Made by a program: the position numbers and the translations under genes
Source of the DNA: Planctomycetota bacterium
Lineage (GTDB): Bacteria; Planctomycetota; Planctomycetia; Isosphaerales; Isosphaeraceae
Reading direction: 5' to 3'
Assembly (NCBI GenBank): GCA_021818605.1
Contig: JAKAUH010000927.1
Span: 1 to 6,629, forward strand
Length of the DNA stretch: 6,629 bases
The notes under the pieces: generated by a model
The model's database searches: none
Seen by the model: only the letters and a program-made list of their open reading frames with translations
Told to the model about the DNA's origin: nothing
Shown: in pieces, positions 5,326-6,629 of the stretch
Layout of the letters: every line of letters begins with the position of its first letter
Numbering within the stretch: position 1 is the stretch's first letter

Positions 5326-6629
5326 TCACGGATTCCCGCCCGGGCCGGATTCCCGCGAGATACTGGCGAGGATCTTCGCCCGCACCTCGTCCACCCTGTG
5401 CCAGAGATCGCGGAGCGAGCGCGACTCGGCTTCGGGGAGCGCGGCGAGGACCTGCGGGTCGCGGAGAGTCGCCAGGGCCGGGGCGAGCCGCCACCGTCCC
5501 AGCCGCTTCGCGACCGCGGCCCGCTGGTGCATCGTGCCCGTCGCGACGGCGATGGAGGCTGCGGCAAGGTCGGCCTCCAGCCAGGCCGCGGCCTGCCGGC
5601 GCCAGCGGCCGCCGGAACGGACATCGGGCGAGTCCTCGATCGGGCCGTCCACGACCGCGGCCAGGGCTGCAGCACACGCGGCCTGGAACCGGTTCCCGAC
5701 GGGTGCGTCAGCGCCAGCCGCAAGCGCCGGAGACGTAGCGAACGCGTCGCTCCACAGGCGGGCCGCCGCCGCGTACAGGTGCCGGGCGAAGGCGATCCGG
5801 GCAAAGTCGGCGAGGGTCTCGGCGTCGGCCGGGCGGTCGCATCCCTCGATCACCGCGTGCAGCCTCGGCTCGAGCGCAATCAGGCGCTCGGCCCGGGACG
5901 CCAGCGTTGACGGACCATGCCTCGGGTCCAGTGGCGGCCCGGAGTCAACGCGTTTCAGCGCCTCGAGGGCGCCCTGGTAGTCGCCGGCGTCGATGAGGGC
6001 CCGGCCGAGATAAAAGTATGCCGACGGGAACCGGGCACCGAGCCGGACCGACTCGCGGAACTCGGCCACGGCCTCGTCGGTGTGCCCGGCTCCCTCCAGG
6101 GCGTGAGCCAGCGCCTTGTGTGCGATCGACAGACGGGGAAACCGACGGACCGACTCCCGCTGCTCGGCGACCGCCGCCCCCCAGTCACCCCGATCGGAAT
6201 AGATCAGCGCGATCTGATCACGGACCACCCAGTCGTCCGGCTTCAATCGCCGGGCCTCGGCGAACTCGGCGTTGGCCTCGTGGGTCTCGCCGAGCGCCAG
6301 CAGAGCCGAGCCGAGCGCGACGTGCGCCAGCGCCTCTTCGGGCCGGAGCCGGATCACCTCGCGGAACACCTCGACGGCCTCCGACGGCCGGCCGTCGAGC
6401 ATCAGGGCCTTGCCCAGGCCCCGTAGCGCCAGCCCGCTGCGCGGACTGACGCCCGTGGCGACGGCAAAGAACCGCACGGCCTCATCGGCCCGGCCGGCGG
6501 CCAGGAGTTCGCGCCCGAGGTCGGCGTTGATCCAGAAGTCGTCGCGATGCCACATCTGGGCTCGACGCAACAGCGCGATCCCCGCGTCGCGCCGGCCGAG
6601 GAACGCGAGCGCCGCGGCCAGTCGTGTAA
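5326..6629 (-). CDS. TPR-repeat protein, probable C-terminal part of a planctomycete Ser/Thr protein kinase (5' end missing)
   Basis: The frame is open at the right edge and ends at TGA 5328-5326, giving 433 complete codons. A TTG at 6570 could be read as a start, but the repeat-like sequence continues upstream of it (RLAAALAFLGRRDAGIALL), so the gene almost certainly begins outside the window. Numbering from the edge, six TPR units occupy residues 30-230. The remaining 200 residues hold a tail that I recognise from planctomycete Hanks-type kinases with TPRs: an LIALEPRLHAVIEG...RPADAETLADFARIA stretch, the NRFQAACAAALAAV helix, a WLEADLAAA helix, then LRDPQVLAALPEAESRSLRDLW. The WHRDDFWINADLG entry to the repeats is also typical. 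No kinase catalytic motif is in the window, so kinase identity is inferred from the tail alone; a stand-alone TPR protein is the alternative. The TPRs probably bind partner proteins. It is on the same strand as the large gene but separated by 187 bases, so it is probably a separate transcription unit. Confidence 0.92.
   Translation of the reverse strand, partial: TRLAAALAFLGRRDAGIALLRRAQMWHRDDFWINADLGRELLAAGRADEAVRFFAVATGVSPRSGLALRGLGKALMLDGRPSEAVEVFREVIRLRPEEALAHVALGSALLALGETHEANAEFAEARRLKPDDWVVRDQIALIYSDRGDWGAAVAEQRESVRRFPRLSIAHKALAHALEGAGHTDEAVAEFRESVRLGARFPSAYFYLGRALIDAGDYQGALEALKRVDSGPPLDPRHGPSTLASRAERLIALEPRLHAVIEGCDRPADAETLADFARIAFARHLYAAAARLWSDAFATSPALAAGADAPVGNRFQAACAAALAAVVDGPIEDSPDVRSGGRWRRQAAAWLEADLAAASIAVATGTMHQRAAVAKRLGRWRLAPALATLRDPQVLAALPEAESRSLRDLWHRVDEVRAKILASISRESGPGGNP
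5938..6540 (-). repeat. Six tandem TPR units inside the kinase-like gene
   Basis: The encoded units begin DFWINADLG, GLALRGLGKAL, ALAHVALGSAL, WVVRDQIALIY, SIAHKALAHAL and PSAYFYLGRAL. They are 35, 34, 34, 34, 34 and about 30 residues long. Each shows the TPR pattern of a small residue at position 8, Gly near 15, and an A-V/L-x-x-F/L helix followed by a Pro or acidic turn. The repeats are divergent at DNA level, so this is an old array rather than a recent duplication. Confidence 0.88.

Noticed and set aside
5081..5980. 299-codon open frame on the plus strand across the gap and the TPR gene
   Set aside because: It is antisense to the TPR gene and to the start of the large gene, is rich in Ser/Arg/Ala, and shows no domain. 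It is a shadow frame.
5326..6570. Gene start at the TTG codon at 6570
   Set aside because: The frame stays open to the window edge and the sequence upstream of the TTG continues the helical repeat pattern, so the true start is outside the window.
1..6629. CRISPR arrays, insertion sequences, tRNA/rRNA genes, attachment sites
   Set aside because: No direct-repeat arrays, transposase-like frames, terminal repeats, or cloverleaf or rRNA signatures were seen by reading either strand.

Overview
The window is GC-rich, uses GC-ending codons, and carries three genes, all on the minus strand, so transcription runs from right to left. The gene content points to a planctomycete, probably of the Isosphaeraceae type. 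Two protein families here are hallmarks of the PVC (Planctomycetes-Verrucomicrobia-Chlamydiae) group: the large secreted 'PVC-type dehydrogenase + CxxCH heme' protein, and the TPR tail typical of planctomycete Ser/Thr kinases. The assignment rests on protein features read by eye; no database search was done.

Layout, in transcription order. (1) Positions 6629 to 5326: the 3' part of a tetratricopeptide-repeat protein that runs off the right edge. Its six regular 34-residue repeats and C-terminal tail match what I know of planctomycete Hanks-type Ser/Thr kinases; the kinase domain, if present, lies outside the window. (2) A 187-base gap (5138-5325) with two inverted repeats and a possible 21-codon leader ORF whose stop overlaps the next start. 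(3) Positions 5136 to 784: one 1450-residue exported protein made of a signal peptide, a ThuA-like (class I glutamine amidotransferase fold) domain, a beta-propeller dehydrogenase-like domain, a long HEAT-repeat region, a single c-type heme domain and a C-terminal beta-rich domain. (4) An 85-base gap (699-783) with a candidate intrinsic terminator and a good ribosome binding site. (5) Positions 698 to 1: the N-terminal half of an exported carbohydrate-esterase-like alpha/beta hydrolase, cut by the left edge before its catalytic serine.

The dehydrogenase/cytochrome protein and the esterase both carry signal peptides and probably act outside the cytoplasm. A reasonable inference is a role in breaking down or oxidising sugars or polysaccharides, with electrons leaving through the heme, but no substrate can be read from the sequence. 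The kinase-like gene is probably an independent unit. No RNA genes, mobile elements, CRISPR arrays or integration sites were seen. The most notable item is the domain fusion in the central gene; I do not see a clearly new defence or mobile system.
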